In this document: positions 1 through 9,858 of the stretch, in pieces | How positions within the stretch are numbered: the first letter of the stretch is position 1 | Layout of the letters: each line of letters starts with the position of its first letter | NCBI GenBank assembly: GCA_039105265.1 | Contig: JAPFFF010000012.1 | Location: 2,232,001 to 2,296,000 of the forward strand | DNA: 64,000 nucleotides | Reading direction: 5' to 3' | Origin: Tritrichomonas musculus | Lineage: Eukaryota > Parabasalia > Tritrichomonadida > Tritrichomonadidae | Translations under genes and position numbers: made by a program | The notes under the pieces: model-generated | Database searches by the model: none | The model's input: only the letters and a program-made list of their open reading frames with translations | What the model was told of the DNA's origin: nothing

Positions 1-1
1 C

Positions 2-1000
2 AGCTGTGGCGATTTGAGTCGAGTGATTCTTCCACCGAACATCAGTGAATTCTCAATTCTTGCATTTGAGGAATGCAGCATCCACACTATTGAATTCAGT
101 AACACTGGCACGACTACTCTTAACCTTCGGAATGCATTCAGTGAATATGATGTTGAACTTATTGAAGCAATTTTCTCACCAAATTGCAAAGTCAATCTTG
201 ATCACACATTTTGTAACTGTCATAACCTCTCACGAGTTGTTCTCCCTCAAGTTCCATATGAACTTCCAAACACATTCAGTTCATGCAGCAATCTAAGTAT
301 TGTTGAGAACTTCAAATACTGCACATCTATTGTTTCTGGCTTTGCCAATTGCACCAAGCTCGCCCATCTTGAACCAGCACCAAGTCTCAGCAATATTGGC
401 GACTTCTCCTTCTACAAGTGCGAGCTTCTTCAATCAGTCACGCTCAGCGACATTCCTTCAGCTTCATTAACAATCGGCAAAAGTGCCTTTGAGTCTTGCC
501 ACTCGCTTTCATCATTCGACTTCAGCCTCTGGCATGACATTTCCGTTGGTGAGAGAGCATTTGCTGACTGCCCATTGTCTGGCCAATCGGAGCTTGTCTT
601 CGGCCATCCGAATGCCAGCAATTCGATCACAATTCAGTCTCATGCGTTTTCTTCACCAGCTGTCAGCACTGTTACTTTTGAGTCGCCAATCAACAACCTT
701 AACTTGAGCTCTGATTCATTCTCCGACTGCAGCAACATCAGCTGCGTCATGGTCGACAAAAAATGGAAGAAGAAGGCGGCTGTTGCCTTTGATGATGATC
801 TCATCAATGGAGAAGCATGTCCTAATTACGATCCAAGCTCGAGTAAGAAAAAGACCGCTTTAATTGTTGGCTGTGCTGTTGGAGGTGCTGCCGCTTTGAT
901 CTTCATTATCATTGTGGTCGTTTTCGTAGTAAAGAAGAAGAATAGGACACCTTCAATCATTGAACAGCCGATATTTACTACTTATGATGAAAGAGATTAA
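2..1000 (+). CDS. BspA-like leucine-rich repeat surface protein, 3' part
   Basis: Open from the first codon of the window, so the gene begins upstream; the residues before the first possible start (SCGDLSRV) already fit the repeat, and the apparent start at 14 is a TTG, not an ATG. The product carries TpLRR/BspA-type repeats of about 23 residues with the usual C-x-x-L...F...C pattern over roughly residues 1-250. One hydrophobic transmembrane segment follows (about residues 285-312, starting KKTALIVG), and then a short KKKN-led cytoplasmic tail with a tyrosine near the end (TTYDERD). This layout of LRR ectodomain, single membrane anchor and short tail is that of the large trichomonad BspA-like family, thought to act at the cell surface in adhesion. 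The stop codon lies in TTAAATAA, which fits the trichomonad habit of a UAAA poly(A) signal overlapping the stop. The family is secure; the ligand is unknown. Confidence 0.9.
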   Translation, partial: SCGDLSRVILPPNISEFSILAFEECSIHTIEFSNTGTTTLNLRNAFSEYDVELIEAIFSPNCKVNLDHTFCNCHNLSRVVLPQVPYELPNTFSSCSNLSIVENFKYCTSIVSGFANCTKLAHLEPAPSLSNIGDFSFYKCELLQSVTLSDIPSASLTIGKSAFESCHSLSSFDFSLWHDISVGERAFADCPLSGQSELVFGHPNASNSITIQSHAFSSPAVSTVTFESPINNLNLSSDSFSDCSNISCVMVDKKWKKKAAVAFDDDLINGEACPNYDPSSSKKKTALIVGCAVGGAAALIFIIIVVVFVVKKKNRTPSIIEQPIFTTYDERD

Positions 1001-1391
1001 ATAATTTAATAACTAAAAATATTTTTTTTTAAATGATCGCCAGAGTGGATTTTTTTTTTTTTTTTTTTTAAAAAAAAATGATTGAAATAATCAAATGTTT
1101 ATTTTTATATTGTTTGTAAAATAGTGAAATTTTATAATTATTGAAATTGTATTCTTATTGATCTGATGAAAAAGCATTAAAAAAACCTGAATTAATTAGA
1201 AATAATAATTTGGTTAAGCCTAAATCATTTAATAGGCAGTATATTAAAAAAAAAAATTAATATTATTATTAGTTTTATGTAAAGTAGTTATTTAAAATGA
1301 TTCAATTTTAAATGGTACAAAAAAGAAGAAGAAATACTCCTTACAAGATAAAAAGAAAAATATAAAACATTTTAATATAATACTAATAAAA
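1001..1391. other. AT-rich spacer between convergent genes
   Basis: The 391-bp gap lies between two converging genes and holds T and A homopolymer runs (near 1021-1080 and 1245). I see no ORF or repeat of note. Confidence 0.7.
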
Positions 1392-3392
1392 TTAAGCCAT
1401 ATCATCAAAGTTGGCAACTTCTACTGGTGGAAGAGGTTGCGAATTCGACTGAATATTATCTTGGCTTAGTTCATCTTTTTTCTGTTTCATTTCTTTATAA
1501 ATTTTATAATAAGGATAAAAAACAAAAGCGAATCCAACTATAAGTCCGAATACTGATGATAATGGGTAAGCATACATTAATCTTTTTGCATTATGTTTAT
1601 CTGTATAATATAATAATAATACAAATCCGACCATTCCAATGATATGGACTAATGTTCCCATAACAGCTGCCATAAATCCCATTCCTAGTGATCTTAGCAT
1701 GTTTCCAACTGTATATTGAGCAAAAATGAAAAAACCGCCAGAATTACTAATTCGAAGCATTGGTGTTGCCCATTCCACATAGCCAGGATCTTTCGAGAAC
1801 ATTAATGCAAGTTGGCGAGGAATTGCAAATGTCAAAATTGCTGTTAATGATCCCCAAGCGAACGTTAGCCAGTTAACATGTAATGTAAGAAACAAATATC
1901 TTCTGTAATTTTTTCCATTTAGTGCGTAAGAAGCTGCTGGAAGGTATCCTGTAATAAAACCAATGATTATTCGATGGACTAAAAGTGCCCAACGTGTAAC
2001 TGCGTGAAAACCTGAAATTGAATCATTATAATAAATTGATCCTTTATCACTTTTGCCAACAAACTTTCGAATAAGTATGCCTGGAATGCTTAAACTTAGA
2101 TTTGCAATTCCTTGTGAAAGGCAGGCTTTCAATGCACCTTTTGTGAGTGGTGAAAATCTTTTGAATAGCTGATTAAATTTAGGTTTTACTGTAAAAGCCC
2201 CTGTAAAATAGAAAAATGAAAGAATAATCATAGCAATACCTTGTGAAAGGACAGTTGAGATGCCTGCCCCAACAATCCCTATCTTAAATCCAAGGATAAA
2301 TAAAGGACAAAAAAAAGCAATGTTCATTATCGATGTAACTATTGTTATACATGCATATAGCATTGTCCGACCTTCACCAATAAGAAATCCTGTATAGGCT
2401 AGATAGATGCATGTAACAAATGTGCAAATGAGAATTGGAAAAATGTATTTGTATCCTAAATTAACGATCTCTTCGCTAGCTCCAAACCATTTAACAGCCA
2501 TTTTGACTGTTGGGCATAAAACTGCTGGTGTAACGATTCCAATTATGATGCATACTCGAAGAAGATCGCAGATTACTTGGCTTCCTTCTTCTTTATTGTA
2601 TTTGTTAGTTGCAATGAAGCCTCCTACGGCGTTACTTCCAGAGCAAGCAGCAGTAAGCCCAAATGCACGGCATATATTTTCAAAGGGCATATAAGATGAG
2701 ATAGATGCAATTCCTTTTTTCCCCATTGCTTTGTTGACCCATATGGTTTGAACTATTCCTTCGATAGCAGAAAAAAATTGATTGAGGATTGGTCCAATTG
2801 AAAGTAATACTACAGTTTTTAATGCTGGCATACCAGAAAGCCTGTAAAGTGCTTTTCCTTGGTCTGGGTCGTGGAATTGAGTACACTTTGGATCGCCATT
2901 TATATTGTTATTTGTATTATTGATTGAAATTGAATCTGGTCTATTAGGGTTGTTATTTTCATTGAGCATTGAATCTGACCCTGATGCAATTGAAAATTGG
3001 GAAATATGACGATCAATACTCGGACGACTAGAATTCTGATTATGGATATGATTAAGTTGATTAGAACCTCGTCGTTGAATTTCAGATGTAGGAACATTTT
3101 GATTATTATTACTAGAATTTATGGGATTGTTTTGGTTATTTAAAATATTGTTGGAAGGGTGGAAACTAGTTAATTCTGTCGAGTTTGTTTGATTTCTATC
3201 ATGATTATGGTTGGAATCTTCTCTGTTAGGATTGTTTTTTATGGAGCGTTGTGTGTTTTGATTATTTATTTTCGGATTTTCCTGGTTAAATGCTTGCATT
3301 GATGTTTGATTGTGTTCATTATCATGTATTGGGCCTCGATGATTTTTTACTTGATGCTGATTTGCATCGTTGTTGGCTCGAGTTATATTCAT
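1392..3392 (-). CDS. MATE-family multidrug/toxin extrusion transporter
   Basis: The 666-residue product has a long Asn/Gln/His/Ser-rich, probably disordered N-terminal extension (about residues 1-170). About 450 residues with some 12 hydrophobic segments follow, in MATE (MatE/NorM) style: a GPILNQFF stretch in the first helix, KMAVKWFGASEEIV before the sixth, and GFLIGEGRT midway. MATE proteins export organic cations and drugs in exchange for H+ or Na+, at the plasma membrane or in internal membranes. A typical MATE is about 450-500 residues, so the extra length is the low-complexity N terminus. The tail is short and charged (KEMKQKKDEL). The ATG at 3392 is chosen because an initiator-like TCACT lies 18 nt upstream. 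Trichomonads have an expanded MATE family, and nothing here looks broken. The substrate cannot be inferred. Confidence 0.87.
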   Translation of the reverse strand: MNITRANNDANQHQVKNHRGPIHDNEHNQTSMQAFNQENPKINNQNTQRSIKNNPNREDSNHNHDRNQTNSTELTSFHPSNNILNNQNNPINSSNNNQNVPTSEIQRRGSNQLNHIHNQNSSRPSIDRHISQFSIASGSDSMLNENNNPNRPDSISINNTNNNINGDPKCTQFHDPDQGKALYRLSGMPALKTVVLLSIGPILNQFFSAIEGIVQTIWVNKAMGKKGIASISSYMPFENICRAFGLTAACSGSNAVGGFIATNKYNKEEGSQVICDLLRVCIIIGIVTPAVLCPTVKMAVKWFGASEEIVNLGYKYIFPILICTFVTCIYLAYTGFLIGEGRTMLYACITIVTSIMNIAFFCPLFILGFKIGIVGAGISTVLSQGIAMIILSFFYFTGAFTVKPKFNQLFKRFSPLTKGALKACLSQGIANLSLSIPGILIRKFVGKSDKGSIYYNDSISGFHAVTRWALLVHRIIIGFITGYLPAASYALNGKNYRRYLFLTLHVNWLTFAWGSLTAILTFAIPRQLALMFSKDPGYVEWATPMLRISNSGGFFIFAQYTVGNMLRSLGMGFMAAVMGTLVHIIGMVGFVLLLYYTDKHNAKRLMYAYPLSSVFGLIVGFAFVFYPYYKIYKEMKQKKDELSQDNIQSNSQPLPPVEVANFDDMA

Positions 3393-3408
3393 ACAAGAGA
3401 GAAAAATT

Positions 3409-3413
3409 AGTGA
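3409..3413 (-). promoter_or_regulatory. Trichomonad Inr-like element of the MATE gene
   Basis: On the minus strand the sequence reads TTTTTCACTAAT. It holds TCACT, a match to the trichomonad initiator TCA(+1)Y(T/A), which would put transcription start 19 nt before the ATG. Short 5' UTRs of this size are normal in trichomonads. Confidence 0.5.
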
Positions 3414-3492
3414 AAAAGTTTAATTATTTCGTATTTGAAAATAGACTTTTTGTGAATTTATATAAACTTAATTTTACGAATTTCTCGTAACA

Positions 3493-3585
3493 ACTTTTTG
3501 AGAGCGTAGCTCTCAAAAAGTGTGGAGAGAAAATTGTAACTATCAGAATTGAAAAAACTTTTTGAGTTTTTCTCTCTCAAAAAGT
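3493..3585. repeat. Two tandem hairpins built on ACTTTTTGAG
   Basis: The first hairpin is a perfect 13-bp stem (ACTTTTTGAGAGC, 3493-3505, pairing with 3509-3521) around a 3-nt loop. The second has a 10-bp stem from the same sequence (3557-3566 with 3576-3585) around a 9-nt loop. Both lie about 100-190 bp upstream of the MATE start codon. They may be transposon ends or a regulatory structure; I cannot tell which. Confidence 0.6.
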
Positions 3586-4723
3586 GTACATTCAAGTTTT
3601 TTATCAAAATAAAATAAAAAGATAAAATTGAATAAATCTTATCAAATATTTTGGATGAGGAAAATTAGCCCCTTGCAAATTTGCAAGGTTTTTTTATATC
3701 AAAATCCTTGCAAAAATGCAAGTAGAGTTTTTCAGAAAGTTTGTTTTACATAGAAATTTCAATGGTTCCTTATTTAACTAAGGTTTTATATAAAACGGCG
3801 GTTTTTCAGAAAATTGTATGGTTCCCAGAATTTAAATTCAATTTTTTGAGGGGAAAGTGTAAATGCCTTCTAAAATGATTAATAAAAGAAATAAGGAAAA
3901 ATAATTATTACCATTACAATATCTATAAAAAAGTATTTTTGAAATATGGGATCTTTTTGAGTTTAAAGAAAGCTATACGAGAAATATTGGAAATATCTAA
4001 TATTTTATAGAATTAGTTAAATTCGGTTTGAATTTTAAATTAATGGTATAGCATTAGATACCATTTCTTTTATCAGTGTTTTTATTGAGTCTTTATGTTT
4101 TCTGAATATTTTTAAATAATATATTTCATGATAACATTGATGTTAAATAAATATAGCATTATTCTTATTAATATGTTTGTTTAGTGATATAGTGTAAATA
4201 GGTTTTCAGTCTTATAAAGCATTTAATAGGTTTGTTTTTTAATAATTTGTTGATTATCAGTACAAATAAAAATTTATCTAATTTAAAGAGACGTTACATT
4301 ATTTATCATAATTTTATACCAATTTAATCATAGATTATGCACAAAAATTTGTTTTTACAAGAAATCTGATATCAAATATCGTATATAAAAACGAAAGTGT
4401 AATTATTTTTACTTTTTATTTCATATATTAAAAAATAATTATAGAAATAATATAATTAATATATTTAAATGAATATTTATTAAGATATCAAAAAAGGTAT
4501 AAACAATTTTTTGAATATTTTACATAAAACATTTTCAAAATAAAAAACGGTTGTAAAACGCAATCATTTTACATTCAATTTTTTTGAGAGAAATCACACT
4601 CTAATGCGTTTCTCTTGCACTGAAGTAATTTGTATTAATTCATCAATGAAAAATTAATTAGTGCTAAAAATTTTTTTTTAAATCATATATTCTTTTTTAA
4701 ATAACAATGAATGAACAGTATTA
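3586..4723. other. AT-rich intergenic DNA with a dispersed palindromic repeat
   Basis: No gene is seen. The block 3654-3701 contains the perfect 18-bp palindrome CCTTGCAAATTTGCAAGG (3671-3688). The block recurs in reverse orientation at about 39849-39898, next to a Tc1/mariner relic, so it is probably part of that repeat family. The remainder is A/T-rich spacer up to the pogo-like element. Confidence 0.6.
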
Positions 4724-5021
4724 CCCCCAACTCGCTACAAATGATAATTTTTTGTACGTTATTTGTTAACATATTTTTGGTTAACCATATAATTACCAAA
4801 ATTTTTCAGGTTAACATTTTTTTAAAAAAAACTAACAAAACCCTAAAAATAATATATTAATTAAAAATAATTGAATAAAAAAAATAAAAAAATTATAATT
4901 TATCATACTTATTTTATTTCCTGAAATCATTAATTCATAAAAATATCACTATTAATGATTAAAGTTTTTGTATAATGCGGAAAAACAGTTTTGATTGTAA
5001 AACTTGTCACTTTTTACCGGC

Positions 5022-5026
5022 TCATT
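5022..5026 (+). promoter_or_regulatory. Inr-like TCATT before the pogo transposase
   Basis: The sequence CTCATTATAAATAATG places a TCA(+1)YW initiator about 10 nt before the ATG at 5034. The transposon gene therefore appears to use a trichomonad core promoter. Confidence 0.45.
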
Positions 5027-6029
5027 ATAAATAATGAAAAGCAAAAAAACATTTGGACGTCCTCATAGAAAGTATCATTTATATCCAATGAGAATTGGAG
5101 AACTAAAAAAAGATTTTTTCAATTAAAGAATGATCCATGGGTTGACGACAGAAGAATCAATACTATGCTAGCAACTGAATTCACAATGCCGAGGATAACA
5201 GTCTCTAGATATACAAAAAAATGGAGTTCAAACCCAAAATACGATCCAACTGACACAAGTGTCCATGGACAGTTCCATAGAATATTCACCAATGATCAGG
5301 AAGCCAGTATAGTTGATTATATAAATCAAAACTACATAAAACCGGGGAATTACTTCTCAGACTTTATGTTTCAAACATTAATTTTTGATGCTTATGATGA
5401 TGTTTATTCTGATCAAATAGATCTTCCAAGATTTAATTGTAGTCCTGGATTTATTCGTGACTTTAAAAATAGAAATAATATTTCTTCTCGAGCTGCACAT
5501 TTTCGTCAAAGACCATTAGATATTAGTGAAGAAAAATTAATCATAAAAATAGAAACCTTTAAAAAACAAATTAGAGACTTAATTGAAAAAGTTAGAAATT
5601 CAGAAGATGAAGTGGTTGTTAATTGTGATGAAACAGGATTCCAAATTTTACCTACAAGTATTAAGACGTGGGCTTTCAAAAATACCAAAAATATCTCAAT
5701 AAACGTATTAGACTCAGATAAAGACCGCATTTCAGTAATGGCAAGCATAACTTCGCACAATGAGAAAATACCATTATTTATTATCGGAAAAGGAGAGTGT
5801 ATAGAAGAAGCAGAGGAACAATTAGGTGAAATGTTATATGAAAATACTTTTACATTTTCTACAAAATCATACATGAATTCAGAATGCTTCTGTCAATATT
5901 TAGAATTTTTAAGGAGCCAATATAAACAAAATCAAATCATAAATTTAGTACTAGATAGTTATAGTTCTCATACTTCAAAAGCAGCTATACAAAAAGCAAA
6001 ATCTTTAAACATTAAATTAATATTTATAC

Positions 6030-6035
6030 CAAGTC
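6030..6035 (+). repeat. Target-site duplication CAAGTC, left copy
   Basis: CAAGTC precedes the element's terminal AGTAGTAAATG and recurs at 11436-11441 straight after the terminal CATTTACTACT. One copy restores continuous pogo transposase sequence across the site. Confidence 0.85.
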
Positions 6036-6641
6036 AGTAGTAAATGTATGTGCGTATTGGCCCCCAGATAATAATTCATTGGAAACCCACCTCAGGAACC
6101 AAGCTCAAAACCTCATTTTGAAAATTAACGAAAAACTTATCCACAGGGTTTAAATTTTAATTAGCCTCCATAATCTGTTGTAGAACAAGGCCTGTCATAA
6201 AGCGCTAAACACTCATTTTAAAATTTATTTCAAAGTTAATTTGGGATTTAATTTTGAATAAGGGCTCCAGAGTGAACCTGAGAACAAGTTATAAAATTTT
6301 TATTTTTTCATAAAGGGTCCCAACGAAAAGTGCGAAACGAAGTTCTGCGGTAATAAATTAATACATAATTTTATAAATTAATTTAGACAATCGAATTAGC
6401 AAATCTGTTAATAAATCGATTCGGACCCGAAGGGTCCTTAGGGCAACTTTGTTGCCCGTTCCAACATTAATTAGCAAATCTGTTAGAAAATCGATTATAC
6501 AAGCCAATTAGCAAATCGATTATACAAACCAATTAACAATCGAATTACCAAACGAATTAACAAATCTAATTAGCAAATCGATTAACAAACGAATTAATAA
6601 AATTATTAATAAAATTATGTTTAAAAAGCGATTTGTAAAAC
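6036..6641 (+). repeat. 606-bp terminal inverted repeat, left
   Basis: By eye it is identical to the reverse complement of 10830-11435, with equal length. The inner third is made of short related words (AATTAGCAAATCGATTA and variants). It carries two back-to-back hairpins: GGACCCGAAGGGTCC (6423-6437) and GGGCAACTTTGTTGCCC (6441-6457). The ATG of the 915-codon gene lies inside its inner edge. Confidence 0.9.
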
Positions 6642-9364
6642 GATTCCGCATTTTTATCCAAACGAAATCCATGCAAAACGAAAACTGCGGTATAAAAGAA
6701 TTCGATTATCGATTTAAAGAATATAAGCCAACAATTACGCTTCCAATTAATTACTTCTCTGTTAAATCCAAAACCAAACCAGAAACCTTACTTTACAACA
6801 TTAATGTCCAAGTTAACTCTTGCGATACTTCCAACATCGATTTTACATCTGGTGGCACAAATAAAAATACATTTAAACCTCTATCCAAACGCTTCTGCGA
6901 TAATATTATCTTATATTTCGAATTACCTAAAGAAACAATTAACAACAATAAGGTATTACAAGAATATGTAAACAAAGCAGATAAAACAAATTCTAAAGAA
7001 TCTATTGGCGAATCCAAACAAAGTTTCTCGCAGAGCTCGGCAACAAAGTTGACGACGCAGTCGAGCTCGCAGAGCGAGATGGATGATGAACGGCCCTTCG
7101 GGCCTGAGGCACTTTGTGCCGAACGAAGTTCCAAATCTGTTAACGAATCTATACAAGAAACAACAGATAACACAGATTCCGATACTTGGATAAACAAACT
7201 TCTTAAAGAAATTGCACCATTCCTTGCCGAAAATACAGAGAAAATTAAACGAATCTTTAATACATTGGGAATCCAGATTAACAAAACGCATATTAATCCA
7301 ACTCGTCCAGCATACGAAAACAATACAATTCGACAATATATTAAGGTCTCTTTACCAGATATCGATATCGAATTAATTTACAATCTAATTACAAATGCAA
7401 CTGTAATCGATGTTCTAAACAAAGAAGGAATATTTATACACGATATCGATTTTACACAAGATTTCCAAGGTGTTATTAACAAAGAATCTGTTATACATTA
7501 TTTGTTACAACAACCTAATTTTCGTATGCAAGGAGACTTTCCAGAAGAAATAGAAGACATAAATTTACAAAAAATGCATACTATAATATCTAACGATTGC
7601 TTTGTTGGAAAGAACTGTTTAACATTTATTACGAAATCTAATTACGGCAGCAAAGCTGACGACGGAGTCGGAACAGTTCGATATAAATTCTATAACAAAT
7701 TTGTGCAATCTATCGAGTCCCCTTCTGTTCGAGTTAAGGTTGGAAACCATTATTCGGATTGGATAGATAATCCAGAACAAATATTAAAAGAAAGTATTTC
7801 TAAATGTGTCGAAACAGGTTTATTACGCTTAGAGATAACATTCTATATCCAAAATTGTGCTGTAACACAAGATTATATAAATAAACATCTCGATTATCTT
7901 ACAAACTTACTTCCACCTAACTTGTTATATTACAATAGTATTCCAAACCAATGGAAACTTATCCAATCTGCTATTAAATATAATTTATTAATTCTGGATT
8001 TAGATAACAATCTTGGTTTGTACTCCTATTCGATTAACAAATGTACCAAAAAAATTAATGGATTCTTTATTAAAGATATTTCGACAAACAAGATTAGCAA
8101 TCTAATTAAACTATATTCGTTTAACACTCCGATTATTGTTCTATCGATTATAAGAAGTTTCGATAATCTATTAATACAACAAACAACTCTGGAAAAGAAA
8201 TTAACAAATAATGTCGATAAACGATTTGTAATGGAAGAATTAGAAACTTATCTTACAACTGGCTCGAAATACTTCTTTCCAAAGAAATCGTTAAACGCAA
8301 ATCCAGAAGATTCTGGGCTAATCGATTCTCCAATAGTTCGTCTTCGAACACAACGTTCCAAATGTATTGGCAAACTTATTACAGGACACGTTCCGATTCT
8401 CTTACGAGAAATCGATAACATTCCATTAGAGTTTCCAAACGATAAAGTAACAACGATTGCAAAAAAATATAAAGAAGAACAATCGGAGAAACTATTTATC
8501 GAATCTAATAAAGACCTAATCGAAACTCTTAACAAAGAGAATAATAAAACTAAAGAATCTGCTGCGCAAGAACAACTGGAACTAATACGCAAACGAGAAG
8601 AACTATTGGCAACGAAAGAGAAGGAAGCTAAACTTCTAAACCATATTACCAATTCGTTCGATATACCACATTCTAATAAGAAGAAGTTAATAGAATTACC
8701 AGACAAGACCCATTTGTACATCTATGCTATTAAATTTATTACAACTAAGTATGGGAATACAGTACTTATTGCAACCAGCACCCAAACATCGATTACAACA
8801 GAATCCCCATTAGATGTGTATTGGGGCGATAAGAGCATACTGGATTACACAAATTTGCATAAAGAAATGTGGCAAATATTAGATTACAATATGTATGGTT
8901 CTGCTTTCGGGAGGCCAATTATGGAAATCGAGAAGGATGGCTTCTATTACAACAAGAGTCGAAACAAATGCGCTCTAATTAATGTTGTAGATTGTAAAGA
9001 AACAAGTGGAGAAGCATTTGTACACTCCGAATTAACAGAAATTACGATAAAGAGAATAATAAGAGAGGAATTACCAGAAAACGAATTTCTATTAAAACAC
9101 ACGTATATTAACACTAAATCGGATAAAATAGATGATCTTGTTAAGGAAGGAGATGTTATCGAAGTATTTAATACATTCTCTTATCGCAATAGTAATCTCA
9201 TAGAATTTAAAATAAGGGGTAAGGAGGATATTATATCTGCTAAGAGCAACAAGTTTCTAGACGATATAATTGTTGGGAAAGAGAATAGATTCTCTGTTGT
9301 AGCAGGTATAGTTAAGACACATCCTGTTTCCAAACGGAAATGTATTTCGTTTATTGGGAGTTAA
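6617..9364 (+). CDS. Large protein of unknown family, possible replication initiator
   Basis: The 915-residue product is the only large gene of the 5.4-kb element. I do not recognise a named domain. The N-terminal third includes a Ser/Gln/Glu-rich stretch (about residues 130-190) coded partly by GC-rich hairpins. The middle (about residues 270-420) shows an order of motifs that recalls replication-initiation-factor proteins of rolling-circle plasmids and phages: IHDIDFTQDFQG, then VGKNCLTFI, then VRYKFYNKFVQSIES, then GLLRLEITFY. A coiled-coil stretch (about residues 620-690) and a C-terminal region with KRKCISFIG follow. The start at 6617 lies within the TIR; an in-frame ATG at 6671 is an alternative. 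I see no clear trichomonad Inr just upstream. The likeliest role is replication or transposition of the element, but this is inference. Confidence 0.7.
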   Translation: MFKKRFVKRFRIFIQTKSMQNENCGIKEFDYRFKEYKPTITLPINYFSVKSKTKPETLLYNINVQVNSCDTSNIDFTSGGTNKNTFKPLSKRFCDNIILYFELPKETINNNKVLQEYVNKADKTNSKESIGESKQSFSQSSATKLTTQSSSQSEMDDERPFGPEALCAERSSKSVNESIQETTDNTDSDTWINKLLKEIAPFLAENTEKIKRIFNTLGIQINKTHINPTRPAYENNTIRQYIKVSLPDIDIELIYNLITNATVIDVLNKEGIFIHDIDFTQDFQGVINKESVIHYLLQQPNFRMQGDFPEEIEDINLQKMHTIISNDCFVGKNCLTFITKSNYGSKADDGVGTVRYKFYNKFVQSIESPSVRVKVGNHYSDWIDNPEQILKESISKCVETGLLRLEITFYIQNCAVTQDYINKHLDYLTNLLPPNLLYYNSIPNQWKLIQSAIKYNLLILDLDNNLGLYSYSINKCTKKINGFFIKDISTNKISNLIKLYSFNTPIIVLSIIRSFDNLLIQQTTLEKKLTNNVDKRFVMEELETYLTTGSKYFFPKKSLNANPEDSGLIDSPIVRLRTQRSKCIGKLITGHVPILLREIDNIPLEFPNDKVTTIAKKYKEEQSEKLFIESNKDLIETLNKENNKTKESAAQEQLELIRKREELLATKEKEAKLLNHITNSFDIPHSNKKKLIELPDKTHLYIYAIKFITTKYGNTVLIATSTQTSITTESPLDVYWGDKSILDYTNLHKEMWQILDYNMYGSAFGRPIMEIEKDGFYYNKSRNKCALINVVDCKETSGEAFVHSELTEITIKRIIREELPENEFLLKHTYINTKSDKIDDLVKEGDVIEVFNTFSYRNSNLIEFKIRGKEDIISAKSNKFLDDIIVGKENRFSVVAGIVKTHPVSKRKCISFIGS
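7026..7120 (+). repeat. GC-rich hairpin cluster inside the 915-codon gene
   Basis: Adjacent palindromes GGCCCTTCGGGCC (7092-7104) and GGCACTTTGTGCC (7108-7120) form a double hairpin. Just before them lie further self-complementary GC-rich pieces (around 7026-7078). They are read in frame as ERPFGPEALCAER and a Ser/Gln-rich stretch. The composition is far from that of the surrounding AT-rich codons, so they look like small inserts tolerated by the protein. Confidence 0.75.
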
Positions 9365-9414
9365 TTATAATTAATTTTCGATAATTAATTTTAAAGAGAA
9401 AGATATTTTTTTAT

Positions 9415-9786
9415 ATGTATTTAATGGGAAACGTTTGTAAATATACTTTGGAACGGCCCTTTGGGCCTAAGGCACTTCGTGTCGAGCACATGGACGATAT
9501 CTGCAAATACACAAGATACACTAAATACGAGCAATTTGGTATTGTTGTAATCGATTTTATAAATCGAGATGTTATCGCTTGTTATACTAAAGAGACTGGT
9601 GTAATACTACTTTACAAAACCAAACAAAGTTTGGCTGAGGCACTTGGTGCCGAAACAAAACAAGACAATTGTTCTAAAAAAACATTTCCAAAAGGATATC
9701 TTGGTAAATATAAGACAATCTATTACAATCCATCTTACAATACAGATGGAATATTAATGTCGACATCTTGCTTCGGCATAAATTAA
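9415..9786 (+). CDS. Small protein of unknown function, 123 residues
   Basis: It lies 50 bp after the large gene, in the same direction. The product is Lys/Tyr-rich with no recognised domain. The segment VIDFINRDVIACYTKETGVILLYKT reads like a compact beta-rich core, though no family can be named. Two GC-rich hairpin inserts are read in frame: ERPFGPKAL (9455-9483) and LAEALGAET (9639-9651). The first shares its peptide with the insert in the large gene, although the proteins are otherwise unrelated by eye. A T-rich run (GATATTTTTTTATAT) precedes the ATG. Confidence 0.55.
   Translation: MYLMGNVCKYTLERPFGPKALRVEHMDDICKYTRYTKYEQFGIVVIDFINRDVIACYTKETGVILLYKTKQSLAEALGAETKQDNCSKKTFPKGYLGKYKTIYYNPSYNTDGILMSTSCFGIN
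9455..9483 (+). repeat. GC-rich double hairpin in the 123-residue gene
   Basis: GGCCCTTTGGGCC (9455-9467) is followed by GGCACTTCGTGTC (9471-9483), the same two-hairpin unit with the same 3-nt spacer as at 7092-7120. A single hairpin GGCACTTGGTGCC lies at 9639-9651 in the same gene. Confidence 0.75.
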
Positions 9787-9809
9787 CGCCAATAAGTGTA
9801 TAACACGTT

Positions 9810-9850
9810 TATTACATAAACCATTACATTATGCATTTTTTTGTTCCCAA
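9810..9850 (+). promoter_or_regulatory. Possible element-specific promoter motif, copy 1
   Basis: AAACCATTACATTATGCATTTTTTT precedes the ATG at 9859 by about 20-40 nt. A near copy (AGCCATTACATAAGTG then a T run, 10281-10304) precedes the ATG at 10313 at similar spacing. The pairing suggests a shared promoter or processing signal of the element, unlike the host Inr. Confidence 0.4.
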
Positions 9851-9858
9851 ATATCGAT

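Noticed and set aside
6793-7336. Two minus-strand ORFs over the 915-codon gene
   Set aside because: They exist because of the composition of the sense gene; Cys/Phe-rich with no motif.
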